Shown here piece after piece: positions 14,190-20,389 of a stretch of DNA of 20,389 nt. Each line of letters starts with the position of its first letter. Positions within the stretch are counted from its first letter, which is position 1. Under the pieces are notes generated by a model. That model did no database searches, was not told the origin of the DNA, and was given only the letters and a program-made list of their open reading frames with translations. A program made the position numbers and the translations under genes. This stretch comes from Candidatus Bathyarchaeota archaeon (GTDB lineage Archaea > Thermoproteota > Bathyarchaeia > TCS64), in the NCBI GenBank assembly GCA_030601645.1, contig JAUWBQ010000010.1:1-20389 (forward strand), written 5' to 3'.

Positions 14190-14339
14190 TCAGTCGATCA
14201 TCCGAGCTGCATAGATTTTTGCATAGAATATATCGTGCTTGGTCCATGACTCCTCCAAGATGTGTCCCTTTTTTTCGTTGGCATCTAAATATGAACTCAT
14301 TTTGTTGACGACATCTATAGAGATTGGAGCCTCCACCAT
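14190..14339 (-). CDS. Possible 49-residue ORF overlapping the glycosyltransferase 3' end
   Basis: An uninterrupted frame begins at the ATG at 14339, inside the last codons of the GT2 gene (25-nt overlap, different frame), and ends at TGA 14190. It encodes a 49-residue mixed-charge, probably helical peptide starting MVEAPISIDVVNKM and ending YAARMID. There is no membrane span. The ribosome site is weak. It fills most of the otherwise empty gap before nitroreductase 2. I do not recognise it. It may be a real coupled small gene, a remnant of a longer gene, or chance. Confidence 0.3.
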   Translation of the reverse strand: MVEAPISIDVVNKMSSYLDANEKKGHILEESWTKHDIFYAKIYAARMID

Positions 14340-15055
14340 AGTCTCAATATTTGGCTTCCCATTTTGATAAAGTCCTTCAATAGATTCACCTTCGTCCCGT
14401 CTCCTTCGTCCCAGACCACCGGGATCTCCTTCACGCTGAACCCGTTTTTATTCGCCAACACCAGGACCTCCGTATCCCAGAACCAGTGATCAGCCTGCAC
14501 CTGATCGAGGATATCGAACAGGCTCTCCCTCCGAAACGCCTTGAACCCGCACTGGTGATCCCTAAAAGGGGATCCAAGGAAAAATCTCACCAAGCCGTTG
14601 TACACGCCGGATGCGAAGCTTCGTTTGGTGGATCGGGTAGCTCTGCTCTCTGGCATCATCCTCGACCCTGTGGCAAAATCGTTCCCCTCGGCTATGGCCC
14701 CGATTAGTGGCTCTAGGAAGCCGACCTCGGTGGAGAGATCGACGTCAATATATACCAATATTTCCCCGCTGGAGCGTTTGAAGGCCTCCTTGAGCGCCTT
14801 CCCCCTTCCCAGACGGCCCTCGTTGAGGATACACCAGACCTTCGGATCGGCATTGGAGAGGCTCAAAGCCACATCCTTTGTACCGTCCGTGCTTCCGTCC
14901 TCGGCGATAATGATCTCGTAATCAGAGTTCATGCCAGCCAGAAAATCTCTCGTCACATTTACTGCTCTCTCGAGATTCTCAAACTCGTTGTAAACGGGGA
15001 TGACCAGAGAGATCTTTTCCGTAAAGGCTGGAGGTTTTCCATCTAGAAGAGCCAA
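14315..15055 (-). CDS. GT2 family glycosyltransferase (dolichyl-phosphate sugar synthase type)
   Basis: This protein has 246 residues. The start is taken at TTG 15055 (MALLDGKPPAFTEKISLVIP) because GAGGTG lies 9 nt upstream. The frame is open to 15295, but that part is a shadow inside the mannosyltransferase gene. GT-A fold motifs are SLVIPVYNE (16-24), EDGSTDGT (52-59), NEGRLGRGKALKEAF (78-92), the DxD metal site D104-V-D106, and DHQCGFKAFRRES (166-178), which is typical of dolichyl-phosphate glucose/mannose synthases. There is no C-terminal membrane domain, so it is probably peripheral on the cytoplasmic face, charging a polyprenyl phosphate with a hexose from a nucleotide sugar. It overlaps the upstream PMT-like gene by 13 nt. 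A direct supply of lipid-linked mannose to that enzyme is a natural inference. Confidence 0.88.
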   Translation of the reverse strand: MALLDGKPPAFTEKISLVIPVYNEFENLERAVNVTRDFLAGMNSDYEIIIAEDGSTDGTKDVALSLSNADPKVWCILNEGRLGRGKALKEAFKRSSGEILVYIDVDLSTEVGFLEPLIGAIAEGNDFATGSRMMPESRATRSTKRSFASGVYNGLVRFFLGSPFRDHQCGFKAFRRESLFDILDQVQADHWFWDTEVLVLANKNGFSVKEIPVVWDEGDGTKVNLLKDFIKMGSQILRLWWRLQSL

Positions 15056-16710
15056 CTGGGGAGCCACCTCAGGAGTAATCTGTATTGATCGGGTATGGGA
15101 GCCCCTGAAATCACGGGGTAGAACAAGGCGAAAACGGCGGCGGTAGCGATCAGGTATGCCACAACCACTTTTCGTTTTTCTCCGTCTCTCCATGAGCCGT
15201 GCAAGTACAGGGTTACAGCCAGTATCAGGATTGGGACGTTGATGTAAAAATGGTATATGAAGAGGACCCGCCTCAGGAGGGAGAAAGGCACCCATTGAAA
15301 TAGAAATGTGGCGGCGATGAAGATCGATGTGTCGTCACGGCCTCTAACCGCCCTCTCAACAGTGAGAATTACGAAGATGACCCCAATCCACCAGATCAGG
15401 GGGTTCCCCATGGAAGCTATCGTCGATACGTTTGCATCGGGTAGCGCGTTCACGGTCAGCCACAGGGGGCGCGAGATTAAGGGCCACGACCACCACGGGG
15501 AGGAGAAGGGGTGTTTCACCCTCAGATTCGAGTGGTAACCGAGCATCTCCCATTGGAGCTTGTAAACATCCAAGAGGCCGTGCCCCTGGAGCATGTATGG
15601 AATGTATGTGAGGAAATAGACGGCGATGCTCATCAGCAGGGAGAAGGAGAGTATTGGCATCGCCTGTGTGATGAAGCCTTTCACTTTATCTTTAATCGAT
15701 TTTTCCGCGTCTCTGAGATAATGAATTAAAATCAGGAATACCTGTCCTATGAGTCCGAAGATCGCATACCATTTGATCGAAAAAGCCAGAGAGAAAAATA
15801 AGAAGCCTAAAAACACGGACGAACGCCGGATCTTTCCCGTTTCTTGGAGGTTTCTATAGTTAATGTAAAAACAGAGGCACGACGCTAGATTGAAGAAGAC
15901 GACGAAGGTCTCGGGTGTCGCTATCCTTCCCATGGTGAAATGCATGAAATCTACCGATAGCAAGAATCCCGAGATCAGGGCAGCCGTTCTACTCTGGAAG
16001 ATGTTCTTGCTGAGGGCGTACATGAGGGGGATGATCATCGTCGCGAAGAGGGTGCTCATGATTCTCCAACCATTTGGGTTGAAGCCGAAAACCAGCGTCC
16101 CGAGGGCTATGAGAAGCTTTCCCAGGGGGGGATGGGTCTGTTCAAATATCTCCCGTTTCTCGACATAATCCTCAGCCCCCCTCACGTAGTATATCTCGTC
16201 AAAATAGGCCTCGGAGAAACTGGTTATCGGCAGCTCGATCTTCTCTTGTTCATCTATGAGCCCCCCGGCGTCATGGGTCTCTTCCCCCTCAAAAAATACA
16301 TCTGTCTCATCCAAGGAGATCAGTTCCCCATTTGGATCCAAAAAGGCGATCTCAACTATCTCCCCAGAATGAAGGGGAAAAGACAACAACACATTTTGAG
16401 TGGCTTCATCGAGATCGATTTTTTTCCATTGATAATATCCTTTATCCTCGAACGATGTTAGATATACCCAATTTTCGGGAGTACCCCCATATATGTCAAT
16501 TATAACTGTTTTTTCCTCACCTAAGAAAGCATAGAGAGAGGAGATCTCTATTGTATCATTAAATTTGAAGATTATTTGACTAGGAGCAGAAGATTCCCAT
16601 GAAGATGAAGGTATCTGAAGCGCTCCTAACCTATAAACAGATAGAGATAGATAAAGGATGGACAACAAAGTCATAAAAATGAAATCTTTTTTATTTAGAT
16701 CTAAATCCAT
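15043..16710 (-). CDS. Protein O-mannosyltransferase-like (PMT/GT39) membrane glycosyltransferase with extra N-terminal domain
   Basis: This protein has 555 residues. One membrane helix lies at about 10-29. The first outward loop then holds an unusual insert of about 130 residues (roughly 32-165), rich in beta strands and acidic residues. The catalytic motif AYFDEIYYVRGAEDY follows (acidic pair Asp171-Glu172), then the loop motif HPPLGK (193-198) and ILSVDFMHFTMGRIATPETF-type helices, with about 10 more membrane spans. These are PMT/ArnT-superfamily (GT-C) hallmarks: transfer of mannose from a dolichyl-phosphate donor to Ser/Thr of exported proteins. In ordinary PMTs the acidic pair comes soon after helix 1, so the insert is notable. 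Ribosome site is not evident. An A/T box at 16736-16743 suggests a nearly leaderless transcript. The surface proteins in this window (binding protein with Ser-Pro linker, propeller) are possible targets. Confidence 0.85.
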   Translation of the reverse strand: MDLDLNKKDFIFMTLLSILYLSLSVYRLGALQIPSSSWESSAPSQIIFKFNDTIEISSLYAFLGEEKTVIIDIYGGTPENWVYLTSFEDKGYYQWKKIDLDEATQNVLLSFPLHSGEIVEIAFLDPNGELISLDETDVFFEGEETHDAGGLIDEQEKIELPITSFSEAYFDEIYYVRGAEDYVEKREIFEQTHPPLGKLLIALGTLVFGFNPNGWRIMSTLFATMIIPLMYALSKNIFQSRTAALISGFLLSVDFMHFTMGRIATPETFVVFFNLASCLCFYINYRNLQETGKIRRSSVFLGFLFFSLAFSIKWYAIFGLIGQVFLILIHYLRDAEKSIKDKVKGFITQAMPILSFSLLMSIAVYFLTYIPYMLQGHGLLDVYKLQWEMLGYHSNLRVKHPFSSPWWSWPLISRPLWLTVNALPDANVSTIASMGNPLIWWIGVIFVILTVERAVRGRDDTSIFIAATFLFQWVPFSLLRRVLFIYHFYINVPILILAVTLYLHGSWRDGEKRKVVVAYLIATAAVFALFYPVISGAPIPDQYRLLLRWLPSWLF

Positions 16711-16735
16711 CGATGTTTTATCTTGTTGCCAACGG

Positions 16736-16743
16736 TATTAATT
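16736..16743 (-). promoter_or_regulatory. Candidate TATA box for the PMT-like gene
   Basis: Minus-strand AATTAATA, 26-33 bp before the ATG at 16710. This predicts a transcript starting within a few bases of the start codon, which fits the missing ribosome site. Confidence 0.35.
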
Positions 16744-16801
16744 TTTTACTCATGAAAAAGATATGTGCAATAATGGCGATACTTTTTTTGTTCTGGTAAA
16801 G

Positions 16802-16807
16802 AAAAAA
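16802..16807 (-). terminator. Oligo-T terminator after M29-like gene 3
   Basis: T6 on the minus strand 8-13 nt past the stop at 16815, preceding the PMT promoter region. Confidence 0.45.
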
Positions 16808-16814
16808 GGAAATA

Positions 16815-17840
16815 TTATTGTTTTCCTAGTTTTTTAGCTAGCTCTGCTAGTTCCGGGTGTATGCATCTTCCCTTGTCTAGGATCTGTTCTCCGTCCAGCC
16901 AGATGGATACGTTAAGGCATATTCCATCCGAGTGAGACGGTGCGGGCCTCCAGGCCATATTGCCGATGCCGAATTCCACGGATCCCCATATCCTCTCGTC
17001 TTCCACGACATCCCCCGTGAGCTTCGCCCCAGGGTTGAATCCAGGGCAGATGTGAGCTATCTTGAGCATGTTCGGATCGTTGAAGCTCCTCAGCCATGCC
17101 TCGTACTCGACGGCGTCCTTCCCCGGTCCGAACGCCATTATGTCTCCGTTCTCTATCGTCATCTCGATGGGGTCCTTGATGAGGCCCAGCGGTGGGTTCA
17201 CCGAGCCATCGAAGACCATCTTTCCGTTGAGGGTCGTGGCGTCCATGCCCCAGTAGACCTGGCCTGACATCATGTGGGCGCCGGGTGTGTCTGCGTAGCC
17301 TAGAGAATAGCCCGCTCTCCTCTCCTTCGTCGGCTTGAACGTCACATCCATGCCTGCGGGCGTCGTGATCCGGAACTCATCCGTGCCCTTAGCGATCTCG
17401 GTCAGCTTGTCGAGGAACTCCTTCAGCGCGGGATAGTCGACCCTGCCAATGGTCCTCACCATCATGTCAACGTTCATGCCGACGAGGCAACAGTACCTGA
17501 GCTTCTTGTTCTCCGCCATCACCCTGTCGTAGGCGCTGGAGTAGAAGATCCACTGGTTGTTGTATTCGACCCAGCAGTCCGCTCCATTCAGCGCCCCGAC
17601 CAGAGACTCGGTGGGGAACATCGGGTCGGCGGCTTTCCCAACTCCCAGGGGGGATGCCAGCCAGATGACCATGGGCTTGCCTCCGGCGGCAAAGACGGCC
17701 CTTGCGGTCGCGTTCACCACCCTCTCATCGGACTCGGTGTCCGCCGTGATCACCATGGTCTCCCCTTCCTTCAGTTTGAAAAGTTCGTTCACTAGAATAT
17801 TGGCTGCTTTTCCTAACTCGAATTCATACCGTTCGGGCAT
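16815..17840 (-). CDS. M29/NicX-like metalloprotein 3 (close paralogue of gene 1)
   Basis: This protein has 341 residues with ATG start (MPERYEFELGKAAN). By eye it is about 70% identical to the protein at 2255-3277 along its whole length, and nearly identical over MVIWLASPLGVGKAADPM and LVGMNVDMMVR. The ligand set is His263 (IAHICPGFNPGAK), His303 and Asp305 (PSHSDGICLN), with Glu289 (SVEFGIG) conserved. The main differences fall in 165-200, a segment probably near the active site. Genomes usually label such proteins leucyl aminopeptidase (M29), but their length and His...HxD pattern are at least as close to NicX-type ring-cleaving iron enzymes. It is divergent from hyuA with a shared, inverted-repeat-rich 190-bp promoter region, the strongest sign that it works in the same pathway as the hydantoinase. 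Confidence 0.83.
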   Translation of the reverse strand: MPERYEFELGKAANILVNELFKLKEGETMVITADTESDERVVNATARAVFAAGGKPMVIWLASPLGVGKAADPMFPTESLVGALNGADCWVEYNNQWIFYSSAYDRVMAENKKLRYCCLVGMNVDMMVRTIGRVDYPALKEFLDKLTEIAKGTDEFRITTPAGMDVTFKPTKERRAGYSLGYADTPGAHMMSGQVYWGMDATTLNGKMVFDGSVNPPLGLIKDPIEMTIENGDIMAFGPGKDAVEYEAWLRSFNDPNMLKIAHICPGFNPGAKLTGDVVEDERIWGSVEFGIGNMAWRPAPSHSDGICLNVSIWLDGEQILDKGRCIHPELAELAKKLGKQ

Positions 17841-17869
17841 ACAAGCACCGATTCCATCTCTAATATTAA

Positions 17870-17877
17870 CTTTATAA
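17870..17877 (-). promoter_or_regulatory. Candidate TATA box for M29-like gene 3
   Basis: Minus-strand TTATAAAG centred near 17873. Start predicted near 17847, leaving a leader of only about 7 nt. The box lies within the left arm of an inverted repeat (17872-17910). Confidence 0.45.
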
Positions 17878-17910
17878 CAGTTTTCACCAAATCATTCTAT
17901 ACTGTAATAA
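17872..17910. repeat. Inverted repeat A in the M29-3/hyuA divergent region
   Basis: TTATAACAGT (17872-17881) and ACTGTAATAA (17901-17910) pair at 9 of 10 positions with a 19-bp spacer. The left arm overlaps the TATA box of M29-like gene 3, so a bound regulator would block that promoter. Confidence 0.45.
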
Positions 17911-17938
17911 ATATCTTGCAAATCCTAAGTCATAGACG

Positions 17939-17984
17939 AATTTCACTATCAGGAGATAGCTCATAATATCATGGTAGTGAATTT
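17939..17984. repeat. Inverted repeat B in the M29-3/hyuA divergent region
   Basis: AATTTCACTATCA (17939-17951) and TGGTAGTGAATTT (17972-17984) pair at 11 of 13 positions with a 20-bp spacer. It ends 12 bp before the hyuA A/T box. The placement upstream of the box suits an activator or a looping repressor. Confidence 0.5.
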
Positions 17985-17996
17985 TGATGTGTAGAT

Positions 17997-18007
17997 AATT
18001 ATAAAAA
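17997..18007 (+). promoter_or_regulatory. hyuA: TATA box of hyuA, predicting a leaderless transcript
   Basis: AATTATAAAAA centred near 18002, 29 bp before the ATG at 18031. No Shine-Dalgarno lies between, so transcription would begin at or within about 3 nt of the start codon. Confidence 0.5.
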
Positions 18008-18030
18008 AAATAGAGAATACCTTGTAATTA

Positions 18031-20088
18031 ATGAACTCGAATTATAGAGTGGGCATCGACATCGGTGGAGCCTTCACCGATCTCGTCGCATACGACAGCA
18101 CCACCAGAGATCTGAAGTGGGTGAAGGTCGAGACCACCCCGAGAGAGCTCTGGAAGGGGGTCGTCGACTGCATCAAGAGGAGCGACATCGCTCAGCATGA
18201 AATTGAGCAGATAATCCACGGCCAGACCGTCGTCATAAACACCATCATAGAGAGAAAGGGAGTAAACGTAGGCCTGATCACTACCAAAGGGCACAGGGAC
18301 GTCCTCGAGATCCAGAGGGGGAACCGCCGGGACATGTACAACTTCAAGTACAAGAAGCCCGAATCCATCGTCCCCAGGCACCTCCGCCTGGAGATCGATG
18401 AGAGAACGATGGCGGACGGCACGATCCTGAAGGAGCTCAGCAGGGAGCAGGTGGAAGAGGCCTCCAAGAACCTCGTCGAAAAGGGCGTCGACGCCATCTG
18501 CGTCTCCTTCCTCAACTCGTACGTGAACCCCGAGAACGAGAGGAGAGCGGGCGAGATCATACGGAGCGGACACGATGTGCCCGTCGTCCTCTCCCACGAG
18601 GTGACCAGGGAGTGGAGGGAGTACGAGAGGTTCTCGACGGCCACGCTCAACGCGTACGTCCTGCCGATCCTGGACAGGTACCTCAGCAGGCTGCAGGGCT
18701 CCCTGACGGGGGACTCCCGCAAGTGCATGGCCATGACCTCCGACGGGGGGATGGTCTCCTTCGACTTCGCCAGGAAGTACCCCATATACACCGTCGAGTC
18801 TGGGCCCGTGGCGGGGGTCATAGGGGCGATCGGCGTCGCGGAGGCGATCGGGGAGAAGGACATCATGGCTCTGGATGGCGGGAGCACCACGACGAAGGCC
18901 TCGCTGGTGGAGGGGCTCAACCCGGAGGTCACCACCGAGTACTACGTGGAGAGGGACAGGTTCAGGCCCGGGTTCCCTATCATGATCCCCGTCGTGAGGA
19001 CCGTGGAGATAGGGAACGGCGGGACGAGCATTGCCTGGATCGACGAGGTGGGCAGGGTGAGAGTCGGGCCAAGGGCGGCCGGCGCCGACCCCGGACCCGT
19101 CTGCTACGGCAGGGGAGGGGATCAACCCACCCTCACCGACGCATACGTCGTCACGGGGATGCTGAACCCGGAGTACCTCCTCGGGGGCGAGCTTCCCATT
19201 CACAAGGAGCTGGCCGTGAAGGCGATCAAGGGGATCGCGGGAGAGCTCGGCACGGGGCTCGAGGAGGCCGCCGAGGGCATAATCAAGCTGGCCAACGAGA
19301 ACGCGGCCTACGCGATAGATCTGGTCTCGGTTCAGCGTGGTTACGATCCCAGAGACTTCACGTTGATCGCATACGGAGGGTCCGGCCCGATGTTCGCACC
19401 CTTCATATCCGGGGAGCTTGAGATCGGCAAGATCGTCGTCCCGGCCATTCCTCCTGGGGTGTTCTCCGCCTGGGGTATGCTGAACACCGACGTGCGCCAC
19501 AACTCCATACACACCCACATCATCAGGCTGGACGCTCCGGACATCCTTGAGACCCTCAACAGGTTCTACTCCGAACTGGAGGAGGAGATCACCGAGATGT
19601 TCCGCTCGGAGGGCACGGAGGGAGCCGTGATCGTGGAGAGGTACGCTGACATCAGGTACTACGGGCAGGAGCACACCGTCAAGGTCTCGATGCCCTCCGG
19701 GGTCCTCAACGCCGATGATGTCAAGACCATCCTGGAGAGCTTCCACGAGACGCATGAGAGGGAGTACGAGTTCAGGCTGCCCGACGACGCCGTCGAGATC
19801 GTGAACTTCCACGTCGTGGGGGTGAAGAGGGTCCAGAAACTGGAGCTAACGGAGCTTCCAGAAAACGATCCCGGATCGGCAGATCCGCACATCGCCGATA
19901 GGAAGGTGTACATAAATGGAGGCTACGAGGAGATCCCCCTCTACGACAGGACCCTGCTCGGCGCGGGATTCGACCTGACGGGCCCGGCGATCCTGGAGGA
20001 TCCGACTGCGACCATCATCGTCCTCCACGAGCAGAAGGCGTCGGTGGATAGGTTTGGGAACATCGTCATAAGGAGCGTGAGAGCATGA
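18031..20088 (+). CDS. hyuA: Hydantoinase/oxoprolinase subunit A (HyuA-like, ATP-dependent)
   Basis: This protein has 685 residues, full family length. The N-terminal Hydant_A_N domain (about 6-185) begins with the phosphate loop GIDIGGAFTD (8-17, usually DVGGTFTD) and contains GQTVVINTIIERKG (64-77). The main ATPase domain (about 200-490) has the family block EYERFSTATLNAYV (197-210), SDGGM, ESGPVAGVIGA (256-266) and AAGADPGPVCYGRGG. The second phosphate motif is DGGSTTTK (282-289) instead of the usual DMGGTSTD. A C-terminal domain follows to 685. With HyuB the family hydrolyses N-methylhydantoin or 5-oxoproline using ATP, or carboxylates acetone or acetophenone. The exact substrate is open. 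No ribosome site is visible and the transcript seems leaderless. The stop overlaps the hyuB start as ATGA, implying coupled translation and fixed stoichiometry. Confidence 0.93.
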   Translation: MNSNYRVGIDIGGAFTDLVAYDSTTRDLKWVKVETTPRELWKGVVDCIKRSDIAQHEIEQIIHGQTVVINTIIERKGVNVGLITTKGHRDVLEIQRGNRRDMYNFKYKKPESIVPRHLRLEIDERTMADGTILKELSREQVEEASKNLVEKGVDAICVSFLNSYVNPENERRAGEIIRSGHDVPVVLSHEVTREWREYERFSTATLNAYVLPILDRYLSRLQGSLTGDSRKCMAMTSDGGMVSFDFARKYPIYTVESGPVAGVIGAIGVAEAIGEKDIMALDGGSTTTKASLVEGLNPEVTTEYYVERDRFRPGFPIMIPVVRTVEIGNGGTSIAWIDEVGRVRVGPRAAGADPGPVCYGRGGDQPTLTDAYVVTGMLNPEYLLGGELPIHKELAVKAIKGIAGELGTGLEEAAEGIIKLANENAAYAIDLVSVQRGYDPRDFTLIAYGGSGPMFAPFISGELEIGKIVVPAIPPGVFSAWGMLNTDVRHNSIHTHIIRLDAPDILETLNRFYSELEEEITEMFRSEGTEGAVIVERYADIRYYGQEHTVKVSMPSGVLNADDVKTILESFHETHEREYEFRLPDDAVEIVNFHVVGVKRVQKLELTELPENDPGSADPHIADRKVYINGGYEEIPLYDRTLLGAGFDLTGPAILEDPTATIIVLHEQKASVDRFGNIVIRSVRA

Positions 20089-20389
20089 CCGGAAAGAGCG
20101 AGATATCCCCGTTCACCCTGGAGATCATCAAGAACGGCCTGATCGTTGCCTCCGAGGAGATGTTCTACGCGTGGGGGCGGACGGCGAAGAGTCCGGTCAT
20201 CTACGAGGTCCTGGACTACGCTGTGGGGATCATCGACGCCCCGGGCGAGAACCTAGTGACCCAGGCTCCCGGCATCCCGGGCTTCACCGGGGTGCTCGAC
20301 TTCGCCGCCAAGGAGGTGGTGGAGATGTGGGAGGAGGACATCCTGCCCGGCGACATCTTCGTGAGCAACGTCCCATACGAATCTGGGAC
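20085..20389 (+). CDS. hyuB: Hydantoinase/oxoprolinase subunit B (HyuB-like), 5' part
   Basis: The first 101 residues lie in the window. They start MTGKSEISPFTLEIIKNGLI, the standard opening of HyuB proteins. EEMFYAWGRTAKSPVIYEVLDYAVGIID follows, matching the family block usually written EEM...RTAYSPNIKERLDFS, then GDIFVSNVPYESG, matching GD..LNDPY.GG. Two usual positions differ (Lys for Tyr in RTAYSP, Val for Asp in NDPY), so the substrate site may be altered. The family is about 500-600 residues, so most of the gene lies beyond the edge. The ATG shares bases with the hyuA TGA. Confidence 0.9.
   Translation, partial: MTGKSEISPFTLEIIKNGLIVASEEMFYAWGRTAKSPVIYEVLDYAVGIIDAPGENLVTQAPGIPGFTGVLDFAAKEVVEMWEEDILPGDIFVSNVPYESG

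Noticed and set aside
15056..15295. Longer N-terminus for the GT2 transferase
   Set aside because: The extra 80 residues are an off-frame reading of the PMT-like gene. GT2 enzymes start just before the SLVIPVYNE strand, and GAGGTG precedes the TTG at 15055.
18028..19812. 594-codon open frame on the strand opposite hyuA
   Set aside because: It is the complement of a GC-rich gene with strong codon-position bias. The translation is rich in Asp/Gly/Arg/His and shows no family motif, while the forward frame is an unmistakable full-length HyuA.
18031..20389. Horizontal acquisition of hyuAB suggested by its higher GC
   Set aside because: The GC rise is modest by eye, the first flavoprotein gene is similarly GC-rich, and no mobile element, tRNA or boundary repeat is visible.

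Overview
The window looks like chromosomal DNA from an uncultivated archaeon. Supporting signs are: A/T boxes about 25 bp upstream of inferred transcript starts, mixed Shine-Dalgarno (GGAG/GAGG) and apparently leaderless starts, frequent TTG/GTG starts, heavy AGG/AGA arginine use, oligo-T terminators without strong hairpins, and a dolichyl-phosphate-type glycosyltransferase beside a protein O-mannosyltransferase-like enzyme. The lineage cannot be fixed from the sequence alone. A TACK-type group such as Bathyarchaeia is a guess from gene content. No rRNA, tRNA, CRISPR array or transposase was seen, and no gene-free stretch exceeds about 230 bp.

Layout. 1-332 (-): 5' part of an iron-sulfur flavoprotein. 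514-2112 (-): membrane-anchored eight-repeat beta-propeller. 2255-3277 (-): M29/NicX-like metalloprotein 1. 3339-4559 (-): MFS transporter. 4787-5878 (+): M29/NicX-like protein 2. Then a leftward operon spans 12476 to 5955: binding protein, two permeases and two ATPases of an oligopeptide-type ABC importer, an FMN nitroreductase and a small unknown protein. Divergent from it at 12651-13388 (+) is a hydantoin/Asp-Glu racemase. 13556-14125 (-) is a second nitroreductase, paralogous to the first. 14190-16710 (-) holds a PMT-like mannosyltransferase, an overlapping GT2 transferase and a possible 49-residue ORF. 16815-17840 (-) is M29/NicX-like protein 3, divergent from hyuA (18031-20088, +), which overlaps the start of hyuB (20085 to the window edge).

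Taken together, the window combines an importer, a two-cysteine hydantoin racemase, the two subunits of an ATP-dependent hydantoinase/oxoprolinase-type enzyme, three M29/NicX-fold metalloproteins and two FMN nitroreductases. The inferred theme is uptake and breakdown of peptides, cyclic amides (hydantoin or oxoproline type) or N-heterocycles as carbon and nitrogen sources. The substrate is unknown and no stereospecific cyclic amidase or carbamoylase is visible here. The most interesting non-coding signals are a perfect 23-bp direct repeat with a palindromic core between the importer operon and the racemase gene, and two long inverted repeats between M29-like gene 3 and hyuA. Both look like operators that could tie the divergent units into a regulon. 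No regulator gene is in the window.
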